The notes: a model not told the origin generated them from the letters alone. 64,000 nt of DNA from Bradyrhizobium sp. KBS0727 (GCF_005937885.2 NZ_CP042176.1:2413501-2477500); one strand, 5' to 3'. Counted from the stretch's first letter, positions 44,468-53,547 are shown. Numbers and translations are program-made.

Positions 44468-44494
44468 TCGCCTGAACTTCGATCTCACGTGAAG

Positions 44495-44529
44495 GAAGGC
44501 CTGCATCTCCAATGCAGGCCTTCTTTATT
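44495..44529 (+). terminator. Intrinsic terminator after the M20 gene
   Basis: A 12-bp stem (gaaggcctgcat / atgcaggccttc) with a 5-base loop is followed by tttatt. It lies 28 bp after the stop codon. Confidence 0.9.
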
Positions 44530-44540
44530 TGCGCCTCACC

Positions 44541-44582
44541 TGGAGCCTTATCGGTTCTGATTCAATCAGAACCGGGCTCCAG
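44541..44582. repeat. Palindromic repeat core between two terminators
   Basis: tggagcc...ggttctgattcaatcagaacc...ggctcca is the same palindrome that forms the hpnG/hpnH terminator and the tail of the repeat at 59109. It lies between the two terminators of the convergent M20 and PiT genes. Confidence 0.7.
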
Positions 44583-44595
44583 CAATGGCGACATA

Positions 44596-44624
44596 AAAAG
44601 CCCGCGCCGTTGGCGCGGGCTTTT
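44596..44624 (-). terminator. Intrinsic terminator after the PiT transporter gene
   Basis: A 13-bp perfect stem (aaaagcccgcgcc / ggcgcgggctttt) with loop gtt is oriented so the minus-strand transcript ends in a U-run. It lies 44 bp after the stop. Confidence 0.85.
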
Positions 44625-44668
44625 CTATCGCATTGCAGCGAGGAACGCTGCGTCAGTCTTCGCGGCGA

Positions 44669-46297
44669 TCAGAACACGCGCGAGAAGATCAGGTAGAGCG
44701 TGCCGGACAGCAGGATTGCGGCCGGCAGGGTCAGGACCCACGCCATCACCATGTTGCGGATGGTGGCGATCTGCAGCCCCGAGCCGTTCGCCGCCATGGC
44801 ACCGGCGACGCCGGACGACAGCACATGCGTCGTCGAGACCGGCAGGCCGAACATGTCGGCGGCGCCGATGGTGGCGGCGGCAACGAGCTCGGCGGAGGCG
44901 CCCTGCGCGTAGGTCAGGTGCGTCTTGCCGATCTTCTCGCCGACGGTGATGACGATGCGCTTCCAGCCGATCATGGTGCCGAGCCCAAGCGCGATCGCCA
45001 CCGCGACCTTGACCCAAGTTGGAATGAACTTGGTGGCCTGGTCGAGCGAGCCTTTATAGGCGTTCAGGGTCGCGACCTCTTCCTTGTTGAGGTCGTTTTC
45101 CTTGTCCTTCATGAGGAAGCGGACGGCTTCCGAAGTCAGGTACATGTCGTTACGGGTGTTGCCGACGACTTCGGCCGGCACCTTGTTGAGCGAGCCGTAT
45201 TTCGCGACCTGGTCGCCGACGTCTTTCACCAGCACGGCCAGCGAGGGGTAGGTGCCTTCGCTGATCTTGTGTTCGGCGACATACAGCGTCACCGCCGGGC
45301 GCGGATTGCCGATGATGCTGTGGCCGGCGCCCTTGGCGGCGACCACCCTGGAGGCGGCTTCCGAGGTCTTCTGGAACTGCGCCACCTGGGATTCCGGCAG
45401 CGCGCGGTTCAGCGCGTAGGCGGTCGGCACGGTGCCGATCAGGATCAGCATGATCAGGCCCATGCCCTTCTGGCCGTCGTTCGAACCATGCGCGAAGCTG
45501 ACGCCGGTGCAGGTGGCGATCAACAGACCGCGGATCCAGAGCGGCGGCGCCTTGTTGCCTTCGGGCGCTGCGTACAGCGCCGGGTTGCGGACGATCGTCT
45601 TCAGGAGCAGCAGCAGGATGGCGGCGCAGACGAAGCCGACCAGCGGTGACAGCAACAGCGCGTAGCCGATCTCGGTGGCCTTGCCCCAGTCGACGCCAGA
45701 GGTGCCGTCACGGCCGCGCATCAGCGCATTGGCGACACCGACGCCAATGATCGAGCCGATCAGGGTGTGCGACGAGGAAGCCGGCAGGCCGAAATACCAG
45801 GTGCCGAGGTTCCACAGGATCGCGGCGATCAGCAGCGCGAACACCATCGCAAAGCCGGCGCTGCTTCCGACTTGTAGGATCAGTTCGACCGGCAGCAGCG
45901 AGACGATGCCGAAGGCGACCGCGCCCGAGGACAGCAGCACACCGAGGAAGTTGAAGAAGCCCGACCACATCACGGCGACTTCGGCCGGCAGCGAGTGGGT
46001 ATAGATCACGGTAGCCACCGCGTTGGCGGTGTCGTGGAAGCCGTTGACGAACTCGAAGCCGAGCGCGATCAGCAGCGCCACGAACAGCAGGATATAGGGC
46101 AAATAGGACGTGACCCTGGTGCCGGTCGCGTCGACGTCGGCATAGATGCTGTAGGAGACGAACAACAATCCGGCGGCCAGAATGCCGAAGAAGATGATCA
46201 TCGTCAGCGGATTAAAACCCTTGTCGAGATTGGGCCTGGAGGCCGGCTGGATGGGCGCTGGCTCGCCCATGGAAGAATTAATTGCAATATCGGTCAT
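44669..46297 (-). CDS. Inorganic phosphate transporter, PiT family
   Basis: A 542-residue polytopic membrane protein. The PiT signature appears twice: GFEFVNGFHDTANAVATVI near residue 82, and near the C-terminus in the inverted repeat (ADMFGLPVSTTHVLSSGVAG). GLPASSSHTLIGSIIGV and FAHGSNDGQKGMG are further family motifs. About ten to twelve helices are divided by a hydrophilic loop around residues 300-425. It carries metal-phosphate in symport with protons. The gene stands alone with its own terminator. Confidence 0.94.
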   Translation of the reverse strand: MTDIAINSSMGEPAPIQPASRPNLDKGFNPLTMIIFFGILAAGLLFVSYSIYADVDATGTRVTSYLPYILLFVALLIALGFEFVNGFHDTANAVATVIYTHSLPAEVAVMWSGFFNFLGVLLSSGAVAFGIVSLLPVELILQVGSSAGFAMVFALLIAAILWNLGTWYFGLPASSSHTLIGSIIGVGVANALMRGRDGTSGVDWGKATEIGYALLLSPLVGFVCAAILLLLLKTIVRNPALYAAPEGNKAPPLWIRGLLIATCTGVSFAHGSNDGQKGMGLIMLILIGTVPTAYALNRALPESQVAQFQKTSEAASRVVAAKGAGHSIIGNPRPAVTLYVAEHKISEGTYPSLAVLVKDVGDQVAKYGSLNKVPAEVVGNTRNDMYLTSEAVRFLMKDKENDLNKEEVATLNAYKGSLDQATKFIPTWVKVAVAIALGLGTMIGWKRIVITVGEKIGKTHLTYAQGASAELVAAATIGAADMFGLPVSTTHVLSSGVAGAMAANGSGLQIATIRNMVMAWVLTLPAAILLSGTLYLIFSRVF

Positions 46298-46658
46298 TCT
46301 GACGCCCTCAAATACATTGAGACGCTGTTTTGACCGATGGACTTGAAGGTTGGATGACAGTTGCGGCTATGCAGCGTGCTCGCTTGTATCCGCCGCGTTG
46401 CACAACTTTTCGCAGGGCTGGTCCCGTCTTCCCGGATCGACGCGCGGCCATGCCAATGCGGTGCGAACAGCGTGAGGCGGGGAAAAGGTAGGCCGCGCGC
46501 TGCGTGGCACCGGGGCTGGTGGCGCCGCGCAGCGCGTCGGCCTCAGGTGGAACGTCATGGCGTGAACAGGACGTTCTACGTTGCCGTCGAGAATGCGAAT
46601 TCTCATTGATCAATTAAAGGTTGTACAGATGTTTGTCAAATTTTCCCACCGTTATATT
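46298..46658. other. Intergenic region upstream of the phosphate transporter
   Basis: About 360 bp lie between the PiT start and the end of the truncated repair gene. I searched it for the missing uracil-DNA-glycosylase domain of that gene and saw no trace in any frame. It should contain the PiT promoter; nothing else stands out. Confidence 0.45.
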
Positions 46659-47339
46659 TCATGGGAAATGGCGGTTCCGTCGCGTTTTGTGCCGCGCGGG
46701 ATTGAAGATACTGGCGTAATAGCGCCGCCAGGTTTCCTCCAGGCGATCTTCCGTCGGCGCTTCGGCTTTGGCCACGCCCGGCGTGATCGAAACGGCGTGG
46801 CCGTCCCAATGCGCGCAGACATCAGGTGTCAGGATCGACCACGGCATGTCGGCGAAGCGTCGCGCGAAGAACGACGCGGCGAGTTCGACGATGTGATGTT
46901 CCGGTTCGAACCAGGCGACGTAATGCGCTTTCTGTTCGCGACCGACTTCGCGGAAGCGAACAAAGGCGTGCATCTTGTGCTCGTCGCGGCGCACGGCCTT
47001 TGCCATCGCCGCAACGTCAGAGACATCAGGGTCGGTCGCGATGTCGAGCAGATCGTGATGGTCGCGCAACCGCCACAGCAGGCGATAGAGCAGGGCAAAC
47101 CGTTCGGGGTTGCGATGCAGGATCGCGGTCTGCGCCAGTTCGACGAACCTGCCCGATACGTTGAAGGTAGTGCCGTGCGTCGGCTCGGGCGGAGGTGACG
47201 TCGGTTCGAACAATTCCGGCGCGCTGCCGCGCACCCGCCACGTCACGTCGGCCGGCTTCACATCATTCAACGCCAGCGCCCGGGCGGCTTTGCGCCAGCC
47301 GTCGAAATCGGTTTCGCCGTCGAGGCTGATGAAGCGCAT
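46659..47339 (-). pseudogene. Truncated UdgX-type DNA repair gene (DUF4130 domain only)
   Basis: A 226-residue reading frame (MRFISLDGETDFDGWRKAAR) that matches the N-terminal DUF4130/TIGR03915 domain: ERFALLYRLLWRL, DPDVSDVAAMAKAVRRDEHKMHAFVRFR, HYVAWFEPEHHIVELAA, WSILTPDVCAHWDG, and YYASIFNPARHKT. In relatives this domain continues through a MPxxYW motif into a uracil-DNA-glycosylase UdgX domain of about 250 residues. Here it stops at TGA 46659, and another frame just past that point reads FPMKYNGG, suggesting a frameshift plus deletion. It may still make a stand-alone DUF4130 protein. The neighbours are SOS mutagenesis genes. Confidence 0.7.
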
Positions 47340-47488
47340 CGGCTAGTCCCTTTCGTCATTCCGAGCGAAACGGGTCGCGCGTCTACGCGCCCGATGGCAG
47401 ATCCATCCTTGAATCCCTTTGATTCCACTCATGAATCGGTTCGACGCCGATCCCGATTGACTCTGCGGGTCCTGTTAGCTTTATATTA

Positions 47489-47503
47489 GAACATACCATG
47501 AAC
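47489..47503. promoter_or_regulatory. LexA-binding SOS box upstream of imuA
   Basis: GAAC-N7-GAAC (gaacataccatgaac) is the exact alphaproteobacterial LexA direct repeat (GTTC-N7-GTTC read on the other strand). It ends 65 bp before the imuA ATG and follows an AT-rich stretch (ttatatta), so it probably overlaps the promoter. It predicts DNA-damage induction of imuA-imuB-dnaE2. Confidence 0.9.
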
Positions 47504-47568
47504 AAATGGGCCGGCCGCGGGTTCATTCGAAAGAACCGTTGAAGGCGAAATATCCAAAGGAGCGGGGC

Positions 47569-48366
47569 ATGAGCACCGCACGCATCAACACGCTTGCGCG
47601 TTTGCGCGGCAGCATCGAGCGCATCGAAACGTCAGGTGATGCCTATGCGCATCCCAAGGCAGCGCTTGGCCACGCCGACGCCGACGCAACGTTGCGAGGC
47701 GGCCTCGTTTTGGCCGCGGTGCATGAGGTGTTTTCGGAAGGGCATCAAAGTGCGGCGGCCACCGGCTTCATCGCCGGCCTTGCCGGACGGCTGACGCCGC
47801 GCCGGCCGCTGGTCTGGGTGCGGCAGGATTTTTCCGAACTGGAATCCGGCGCGCTGTCGATGAGCGGGCTTTGCGAACTCGGCCTCGATCCGCGCCGGCT
47901 GGTGACCGTGCGTGCCGCGGACGCCGATGCCGCGCTGCGCACCGCCGCCGACGCGCTGGCCTGCGACGCGCTCGGCGCTGTCGTGCTGGAAGTCTGGGGC
48001 GAAGCGCGGCAGCTCGATCTCGTCGCCAGCCGCAAGCTTACATTGGCCGCGCAAGCCTCCGGCGTCACCGCCTTGCTGCTGCGGGTGGCGGCCACGCCGC
48101 AACCTTCGACCGCGGAAACAAGATGGATCGTGCGCGCGGCGCATTCGCCGCCGGCCTCGCCGTGGATCGGATGGGGCGCGCCGGTGTTCGATGCGCAACT
48201 CGTTCGTAACCGTCATGGCCCGGTCGGGCGGTGGATCATGGAATGGAAATGTGATGAGTGCCTTTTCAGCGAACCGGCGGCGTATCCTCAGCCTGTGGCT
48301 GCCACGCCTGCCCATCGACCGCATCAAGCGCAAGTTTACGCTCACGGTTTCAAGCAAACAGCGTGA
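47569..48366 (+). CDS. imuA: ImuA, SOS mutasome accessory protein (RecA-like)
   Basis: Start at ATG 47569 with an excellent ribosome site (aaggag, 8 bases upstream). The 265-residue protein has the ImuA/RecA-related pattern: RGGLVLAAVHEVFSEGHQSAAATGFIAGLAGRL, LVWVRQDFSELESGALSMSGLCELGLDP, and LGAVVLEVWG. It works with ImuB and DnaE2 in error-prone translesion synthesis after DNA damage. The 3' end overlaps imuB by 113 bp in another frame. The gene follows a LexA box. Confidence 0.92.
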   Translation: MSTARINTLARLRGSIERIETSGDAYAHPKAALGHADADATLRGGLVLAAVHEVFSEGHQSAAATGFIAGLAGRLTPRRPLVWVRQDFSELESGALSMSGLCELGLDPRRLVTVRAADADAALRTAADALACDALGAVVLEVWGEARQLDLVASRKLTLAAQASGVTALLLRVAATPQPSTAETRWIVRAAHSPPASPWIGWGAPVFDAQLVRNRHGPVGRWIMEWKCDECLFSEPAAYPQPVAATPAHRPHQAQVYAHGFKQTA

Positions 48367-50044
48367 GGCAAACTTTCACAATACAGGCAGTGCGCTCCCT
48401 CTCCCGCTTGCGGGGGAGGGTTGGGGTGGGGGTGTCTCCGCGAGTCATACTGCTCGTGTGGAGAGAGCTTCCCCCACCCGGATCGCATCTTTCGATGCGA
48501 TCCGACCTAAGAGCGAGCTTCGCTCGTCTCGACCCCCGCAAGCGGGAGAGGTGAAGCAAGAAGCGCCCCACGTCGTCATCGCAAAGCAGAACAACGCGCT
48601 GGTGATCTATGCGCTCGACGATCTTGCCGCGCGCTCCGGTCTTTCGATCGGGCTGCCGCTCGCCAATGCCCGCGCGATCTGTCCGGAACTGACGGTGTTC
48701 GATGCCGACGAGGCCGCGGACGCCAAGACGCTGGAAGACATCGCCGACTGGTGCGACCGCTTCACGCCGCTGGTGGCGCTCGATCCGCCGCATGGCCTGT
48801 TCCTCGATATCACCGGCTGCGCCCATCTGTTCGGCGGCGAGGCCGCGCTGCTGCAGGCCGTCACCGGCGCGCTGACAAAGCGGGGCTTTGCCGTCAGCGC
48901 CGCGATCGCCTCGACCTCGGTTTGCGCGCGCACCATGACGCGGCATGTGTCGGGGAAAATCGTAGCCTGCGGCGAGGAGGCCATGGCCGTCGCGCCGCTG
49001 CTGGTCACAGCCCTCGGTACGGATGAGGCCATCGCCGGTGGGCTTCGCCGCGCCGGGCTGAAGACCATCGGCGACGTCGCCTCGCGCGCCCGCCACGAGA
49101 TCGCAGCTAGGTTTGGCGCCGGCTTCACGGCCCACCTCGCGCATGCACTGGGGCAGGGCGATGCGCCGATCAGTCCGCGAAAGCCGCTGCCGGATTACAT
49201 CGTCGAGAAACGCTTTCCCGAACCGGTCGCCACCGAAACCGTGATCGCGATGAACTTGTCCGCGCTCGCAGCCATGCTGGTTGCGGCGATGGACAAACAG
49301 GGAAAGGGTGCGCGGCGGCTGGAAGCGAGCTTCTTCCGCACCGACGGCGCGGTACGCACGATTGCGGTCGATACCGGGCGTCCGGTGACGAAGCGCGAGG
49401 TGATCGACCGCCTGTTTCGCGAGCGGCTCGATGCGCTCAACGATCCCCTCGATCCCGGCTTCGGCTTCGATCTCATTCGTCTGTCCGCCAGCCGCACCGA
49501 AATCATGGTGCAGCGGCAGCGCGACCTCGATGCGTCAGTCCATGACAATGACCAACTCGCCGCCCTGATCGACCGCATCGCCGCGCGCATCGGCGGAAAA
49601 CGCGTCGTCGTGCATCTGCCGCAGGACACCCATATTCCGGAACGTGCTGTCCTGGCCGTGCCGGCGCAGCACCATCTGGCGGCCGCGGTTCAGGCCTTCT
49701 GGCCCGAGCGCGTTGCAAGCGAGCCGCCGCTGCGGCCGTTGCGGCTGTTCGACAAGCCCGAACCGATCAAGGTGCCGTTTGCGACCGTGCCTGACGGGCC
49801 GCCGCATCAATTCACCTGGCGCCGCGTCACCCACACGGTGGCGCGGGTGGAAGGGCCCGAACGTATCGCCATGGAATGGTGGAAGCAGAACGGCGCGCGG
49901 CTGACGCGGGATTATTTCCGTATCGAGGACGAAGCCGGTCTGCGTTTCTGGATCTTTCGCGACGGGCTTTATGAAGGCGAACTCGCAGACGAGGAGGGCG
50001 AGCCGGTTGAAGCAAAATGGTTCGTGCATGGGCTATTCGCATGA
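48254..50044 (+). CDS. imuB: ImuB, Y-family polymerase-like mutasome protein
   Basis: Start at ATG 48254 (MSAFSANRRRILSLWLPRLP), inside imuA; GTG 48251 is adjacent. The 596-residue protein is Y-polymerase-like with N-terminal LSLWLPRLPIDRIKRK, then KQNNALVIYALDDLAARSGLSIGLPLANARAICP, FLDITGCAHLFGGEAAL, and a C-terminal part that binds DnaE2 and the beta clamp. ImuB is known as a non-catalytic scaffold. Residues about 49-100 are encoded by a 154-bp palindromic repeat (48398-48551) inserted between the first strand and the fingers, read through without a stop. It overlaps dnaE2 as ATGA. Confidence 0.92.
   Translation: MSAFSANRRRILSLWLPRLPIDRIKRKFTLTVSSKQREANFHNTGSALPLPLAGEGWGGGVSASHTARVERASPTRIASFDAIRPKSELRSSRPPQAGEVKQEAPHVVIAKQNNALVIYALDDLAARSGLSIGLPLANARAICPELTVFDADEAADAKTLEDIADWCDRFTPLVALDPPHGLFLDITGCAHLFGGEAALLQAVTGALTKRGFAVSAAIASTSVCARTMTRHVSGKIVACGEEAMAVAPLLVTALGTDEAIAGGLRRAGLKTIGDVASRARHEIAARFGAGFTAHLAHALGQGDAPISPRKPLPDYIVEKRFPEPVATETVIAMNLSALAAMLVAAMDKQGKGARRLEASFFRTDGAVRTIAVDTGRPVTKREVIDRLFRERLDALNDPLDPGFGFDLIRLSASRTEIMVQRQRDLDASVHDNDQLAALIDRIAARIGGKRVVVHLPQDTHIPERAVLAVPAQHHLAAAVQAFWPERVASEPPLRPLRLFDKPEPIKVPFATVPDGPPHQFTWRRVTHTVARVEGPERIAMEWWKQNGARLTRDYFRIEDEAGLRFWIFRDGLYEGELADEEGEPVEAKWFVHGLFA
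48398..48551. repeat. Palindromic repeat element inside imuB coding sequence
   Basis: Perfect 19-bp terminal inverted repeats (cctctcccgcttgcggggg at 48398-48416 and its reverse complement at 48533-48551) enclose further hairpins: ggatcgcatc/gatgcgatcc at 48480-48503 and gagcga/tcgctc near 48511-48527. It resembles dispersed intergenic repeats of this group, yet is fully translated as part of ImuB. Confidence 0.85.
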
Positions 50045-53000
50045 ACGGACCTTTGCACATCCCATATGCCGAGATCGGCATCACCACGAATTTTTCGTTC
50101 CTGCGTGGCGGTTCGGACCCGCGCGCCTATGTCCACGAGGCGAGCCGGCTCGGTATTCCCGTGATCGGGATTGCCGATCACAACACGCTGTCCGGCGTGG
50201 TGCGCGCCTGGAAGGAGCTCGATCATCCCGACGTCATACACAAGCCAAAATTCCTGATCGGTGCGCGCCTCGTCTTCATCGACGGCACGCCGGACATTCT
50301 GGTCTATCCGCGTGATCGCGCCGCTTACGGCCGGCTGTGTCAGTTACTGACCCGCGGCAAGCGCGGCGATGACATCCAGCGGATCGAAAAGGGCGAATGC
50401 CATCTGAGGCTCGATGACCTCTTGGAATTTTCCGAGGGCCAGCTTCTGGTGCTGACGCTGCCGCATCGCTTCGAGACAGAGAAAGCCCTTGATGTCCTCC
50501 ATCGATTGAAGCGAAGCAAAGCCGACGGCGTCTGGCTCGCCGCCAGCCTGCTCTATCGCGGCGACGACAAGCGTCGGCTGGTGCGGCTGCATCATCTCGC
50601 AAGCAAAGCAAATGTCCGGCTACTGGCCACCAACGAGGTGCTGTATCACCACCCCACGCGCCGGCCGCTGCAGGACGTGCTGACCTGCATTCGCGAGAAG
50701 ACGACCATCGACGCGATTGGAAAACGGCTGGAGGCCAATGCCGAGCGCCATCTCAAGCCGGCGCATGAAATGGCGCGGCTGTTTCGCGAACTGCCGGAAG
50801 CGATCGCGGAAACCATGCGCTTTGCCGGCCGCATTTCGTTTTCGCTGGACCAGCTCAAATACCAGTATCCGGATGAACCGGTACCGCCGGGCAAGACCGC
50901 GCAGCAGCATCTGGAGGATCTGACCTGGGCCGGCGTCGACAAATATTTCGGCGGCAAGATCGACGAAAAGCTGCGCGCCACCTTGCGCAAGGAACTCGCG
51001 CTGATCGCCGAGCTGAAATACGCGCATTACTTTCTCACCGTGCACGACATCGTCCACTATGCGCGAGCTGAGAACATCCTCTGCCAGGGCAGGGGATCCG
51101 CGGCCAACTCCGCCGTCTGCTACGTGCTCGGCATCACTTCGGTCGACCCGACCAAGGTCGATCTTTTGTTCGAACGCTTCATTTCCAAGGAACGGCTGGA
51201 GCCGCCCGACATCGACGTCGATTTCGAACATTCGCGCCGCGAGGAGGTGATGCAATATGTCTACCGCCGCTATGGCCGCCACCGCGCCGCGATCATCGCC
51301 ACCGTCATCCATTATCGCCCGCGCTCGGCAATCCGCGATGTCGGCAAGGCGCTGGGGCTGACGGAGGATGTCACCGCCGCGCTCGCCGACACCGTGTGGG
51401 GAAGCTGGGGCAAGGGCCTCAACGAGATGCAGGTCCGGCAGGCCGGGCTGGACCCGGCGAATGCAATGGTCGAGCTTGCGGTCGAACTCGCCTCCGAGCT
51501 GATCGAATTTCCCCGGCATTTGTCGCAGCATGTCGGCGGCTATGTGCTGACCCAGGACCGGCTCGATACCTATGTGCCGATCGGCAATGCCGCGATGGAC
51601 GACCGCACCTTCATCGAATGGGACAAGGACGACGTCGACGCGCTCAACATGATGAAGGTCGACGTGCTGGCGCTGGGCATGCTGACCTGCATCCGCAAAT
51701 GCTTTGATCTGATCGCCGATCATAAGGGTCAGCGTTACGAACTGGCCGACATCAAATCAGAGGATGACGACGAAGTTTATCAAATGCTGCAGCGGGGTGA
51801 ATCGCTCGGCGTGTTCCAGGTCGAAAGCCGCGCCCAGATGAACATGCTGCCACGGCTGAAGCCGCGCACGTTCTACGATCTCGTCATTGAAGTTGCGATC
51901 GTGCGCCCCGGCCCGATCCAGGGCGACATGGTGCATCCGTATCTGCGGCGGCGAAACCGTGTCGACAAGGTGATCTATCCCGCGCCGTCGCCCGAACATG
52001 GCGACAAGGACGAATTGCGCCGGGTCCTGCACAAGACGCTCGGCGTGCCCCTGTTCCAGGAACAGGCGATGCGGATCGCGATCGAGGCGGCGAAGTTTAC
52101 CTCGGAGGAAGCCAATGGCTTGCGTCGCTCGATGGCGACCTTCCGCAATGTCGGCACCATCGGAAAGTTCGAAGACAAGATGATCGGCAACATGATCGCG
52201 CGCGGCTATGCGCCGGAATTCGCCAAAAATTGTTTCGAGCAGATCAAGGGGTTCGGCTCCTACGGCTTTCCGGAAAGCCACGCCGCAAGTTTTGCCCAGC
52301 TGGTCTATATCTCGTCATGGCTGAAGCACTACCACCCCGACGCGTTCTGTTGCGGATTGCTGAATTCGCAGCCGATGGGCTTTTATGCACCGGCGCAGAT
52401 CGTCGGCGACGCCCGCACCAACGGCGTCGAGGTGCGCGAGATCGATGTGTCCTTTAGCTTTGCGCAGAACACGCTGGAGCAGGGGAGTGGGAAGTATTGC
52501 GCGGTAAGGCTTGGCTTTCGGCAGATCGATGCGTTCAGGTGGATCGATCCGGATGAGGAAAGGTTGAAGCTAGTTCAGTCGTCGTTCCGGGGCGTCGCGA
52601 TAGCGACGAACCCGGAACCTCGAGATTCCGGGTTCGATGCTGCCGCATCGCCCCGGAATGACAACCGTGACGACTGGGCCGACCGCATCATCGCGGCCCG
52701 TGCGCGCCGACCCTTCACCTCGCTGGAGGATTTCGCCCGCGATACGGCACTTCCGAAACGCGCGCTGATATTGCTGGCGGATGCCGATGCGTTTCGTTCC
52801 ATCGGGCTCGATCGCCGCGCCGCATTGTGGGCGGTGCGCCGGCTGCCCGATGACGTGCCGTTGCCGCTGTTCGAAGTCGCTGTCGCGCGCGAGCAGCCGG
52901 ACGAGAACGTGCAGCCATTACCGGAGATGCCGCTGCCGGAGCAGGTGGTCGCCGACTATCAGACGGTGCGGCTGTCGCTGAAGGGCCATCCGATGCAGTT

Positions 53001-53514
53001 CCTGCGGGCGATGTTTGCGAAAGAGCGCGTCGTCGCCTGCAACGAAATCAATCATCGCAACGACCGTCGCCGAGTCCGCTGCGCCGGCGTCGTGCTGGTG
53101 CGGCAGCGACCTGGCAGCGCCAAGGGCGTCGTCTTCATGACGCTGGAGGATGAAACCGGCATCGCCAATATCGTGGTGTGGCCCAAGGTGATGGAGCAAT
53201 ACCGCAAGGAGGTGATGGGCGCGCGGCTCATCCTGGTCGAGGGCTATATCCAGAGCAGTCCCGAACAGGTGACGCATCTGGTGGCGCAGCGGATGTTCGA
53301 CCGTTCAGGCGATCTGATCGGGCTCGCCGACGGTGCCTTTGTCCGCAAGCATGTGGTGCCGGCCGGGCCTGCGCTGATCGAGCCGCTCAACGACGGGTCC
53401 GTCAACGACGGATTCCTCAACGACGATCGCCGCGACCATCCCGATGCGCCCGCGCAGAAAATCCGCCACCCGCGCAACGTTCGCATCCTGCCGCCATCCC
53501 GGGATTTTCATTGA
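50041..53514 (+). CDS. dnaE2: Error-prone DNA polymerase DnaE2 (ImuC)
   Basis: ATG 50041 overlaps the imuB stop by four bases (ATGA). The 1157-residue C-family polymerase has a PHP domain (NFSFLRGGSDPRAYVHEAS...GIADHNTLSG), the palm with catalytic Asp pair in PDIDVDFEHSRREEV, fingers with SHAASFAQLVY, helix-hairpin-helix about residues 870-930, and a C-terminal OB-like fold (GIANIVVWP). It performs the translesion extension step with ImuA and ImuB. Residues about 847-874 come from an 82-bp palindromic repeat (52581-52662) inserted in a linker just before the DDWADRIIAARA segment, preserving the frame. Confidence 0.95.
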   Translation: MNGPLHIPYAEIGITTNFSFLRGGSDPRAYVHEASRLGIPVIGIADHNTLSGVVRAWKELDHPDVIHKPKFLIGARLVFIDGTPDILVYPRDRAAYGRLCQLLTRGKRGDDIQRIEKGECHLRLDDLLEFSEGQLLVLTLPHRFETEKALDVLHRLKRSKADGVWLAASLLYRGDDKRRLVRLHHLASKANVRLLATNEVLYHHPTRRPLQDVLTCIREKTTIDAIGKRLEANAERHLKPAHEMARLFRELPEAIAETMRFAGRISFSLDQLKYQYPDEPVPPGKTAQQHLEDLTWAGVDKYFGGKIDEKLRATLRKELALIAELKYAHYFLTVHDIVHYARAENILCQGRGSAANSAVCYVLGITSVDPTKVDLLFERFISKERLEPPDIDVDFEHSRREEVMQYVYRRYGRHRAAIIATVIHYRPRSAIRDVGKALGLTEDVTAALADTVWGSWGKGLNEMQVRQAGLDPANAMVELAVELASELIEFPRHLSQHVGGYVLTQDRLDTYVPIGNAAMDDRTFIEWDKDDVDALNMMKVDVLALGMLTCIRKCFDLIADHKGQRYELADIKSEDDDEVYQMLQRGESLGVFQVESRAQMNMLPRLKPRTFYDLVIEVAIVRPGPIQGDMVHPYLRRRNRVDKVIYPAPSPEHGDKDELRRVLHKTLGVPLFQEQAMRIAIEAAKFTSEEANGLRRSMATFRNVGTIGKFEDKMIGNMIARGYAPEFAKNCFEQIKGFGSYGFPESHAASFAQLVYISSWLKHYHPDAFCCGLLNSQPMGFYAPAQIVGDARTNGVEVREIDVSFSFAQNTLEQGSGKYCAVRLGFRQIDAFRWIDPDEERLKLVQSSFRGVAIATNPEPRDSGFDAAASPRNDNRDDWADRIIAARARRPFTSLEDFARDTALPKRALILLADADAFRSIGLDRRAALWAVRRLPDDVPLPLFEVAVAREQPDENVQPLPEMPLPEQVVADYQTVRLSLKGHPMQFLRAMFAKERVVACNEINHRNDRRRVRCAGVVLVRQRPGSAKGVVFMTLEDETGIANIVVWPKVMEQYRKEVMGARLILVEGYIQSSPEQVTHLVAQRMFDRSGDLIGLADGAFVRKHVVPAGPALIEPLNDGSVNDGFLNDDRRDHPDAPAQKIRHPRNVRILPPSRDFH
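52581..52662. repeat. Palindromic repeat element inside dnaE2 coding sequence
   Basis: The ends gtcgttccgggg / ccccggaatgac are inverted with one mismatch. Inner hairpins are cgtcgc/gcgacg (52593-52608) and aacccggaa/ttccgggtt (52609-52634). The sequence looks like a dispersed intergenic repeat of Bradyrhizobium-type genomes, but is translated here as a linker of about 28 residues. Confidence 0.85.
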
Positions 53515-53547
53515 GCTGATCTGCTTCGAGCCGTCGTTCAACCAGCC

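Noticed and set aside
47520..47535. gttcattcgaaagaac palindrome just after the LexA box
   Set aside because: The spacing and inverted arrangement do not match the alphaproteobacterial LexA direct repeat. Chance or a minor structure is more likely.
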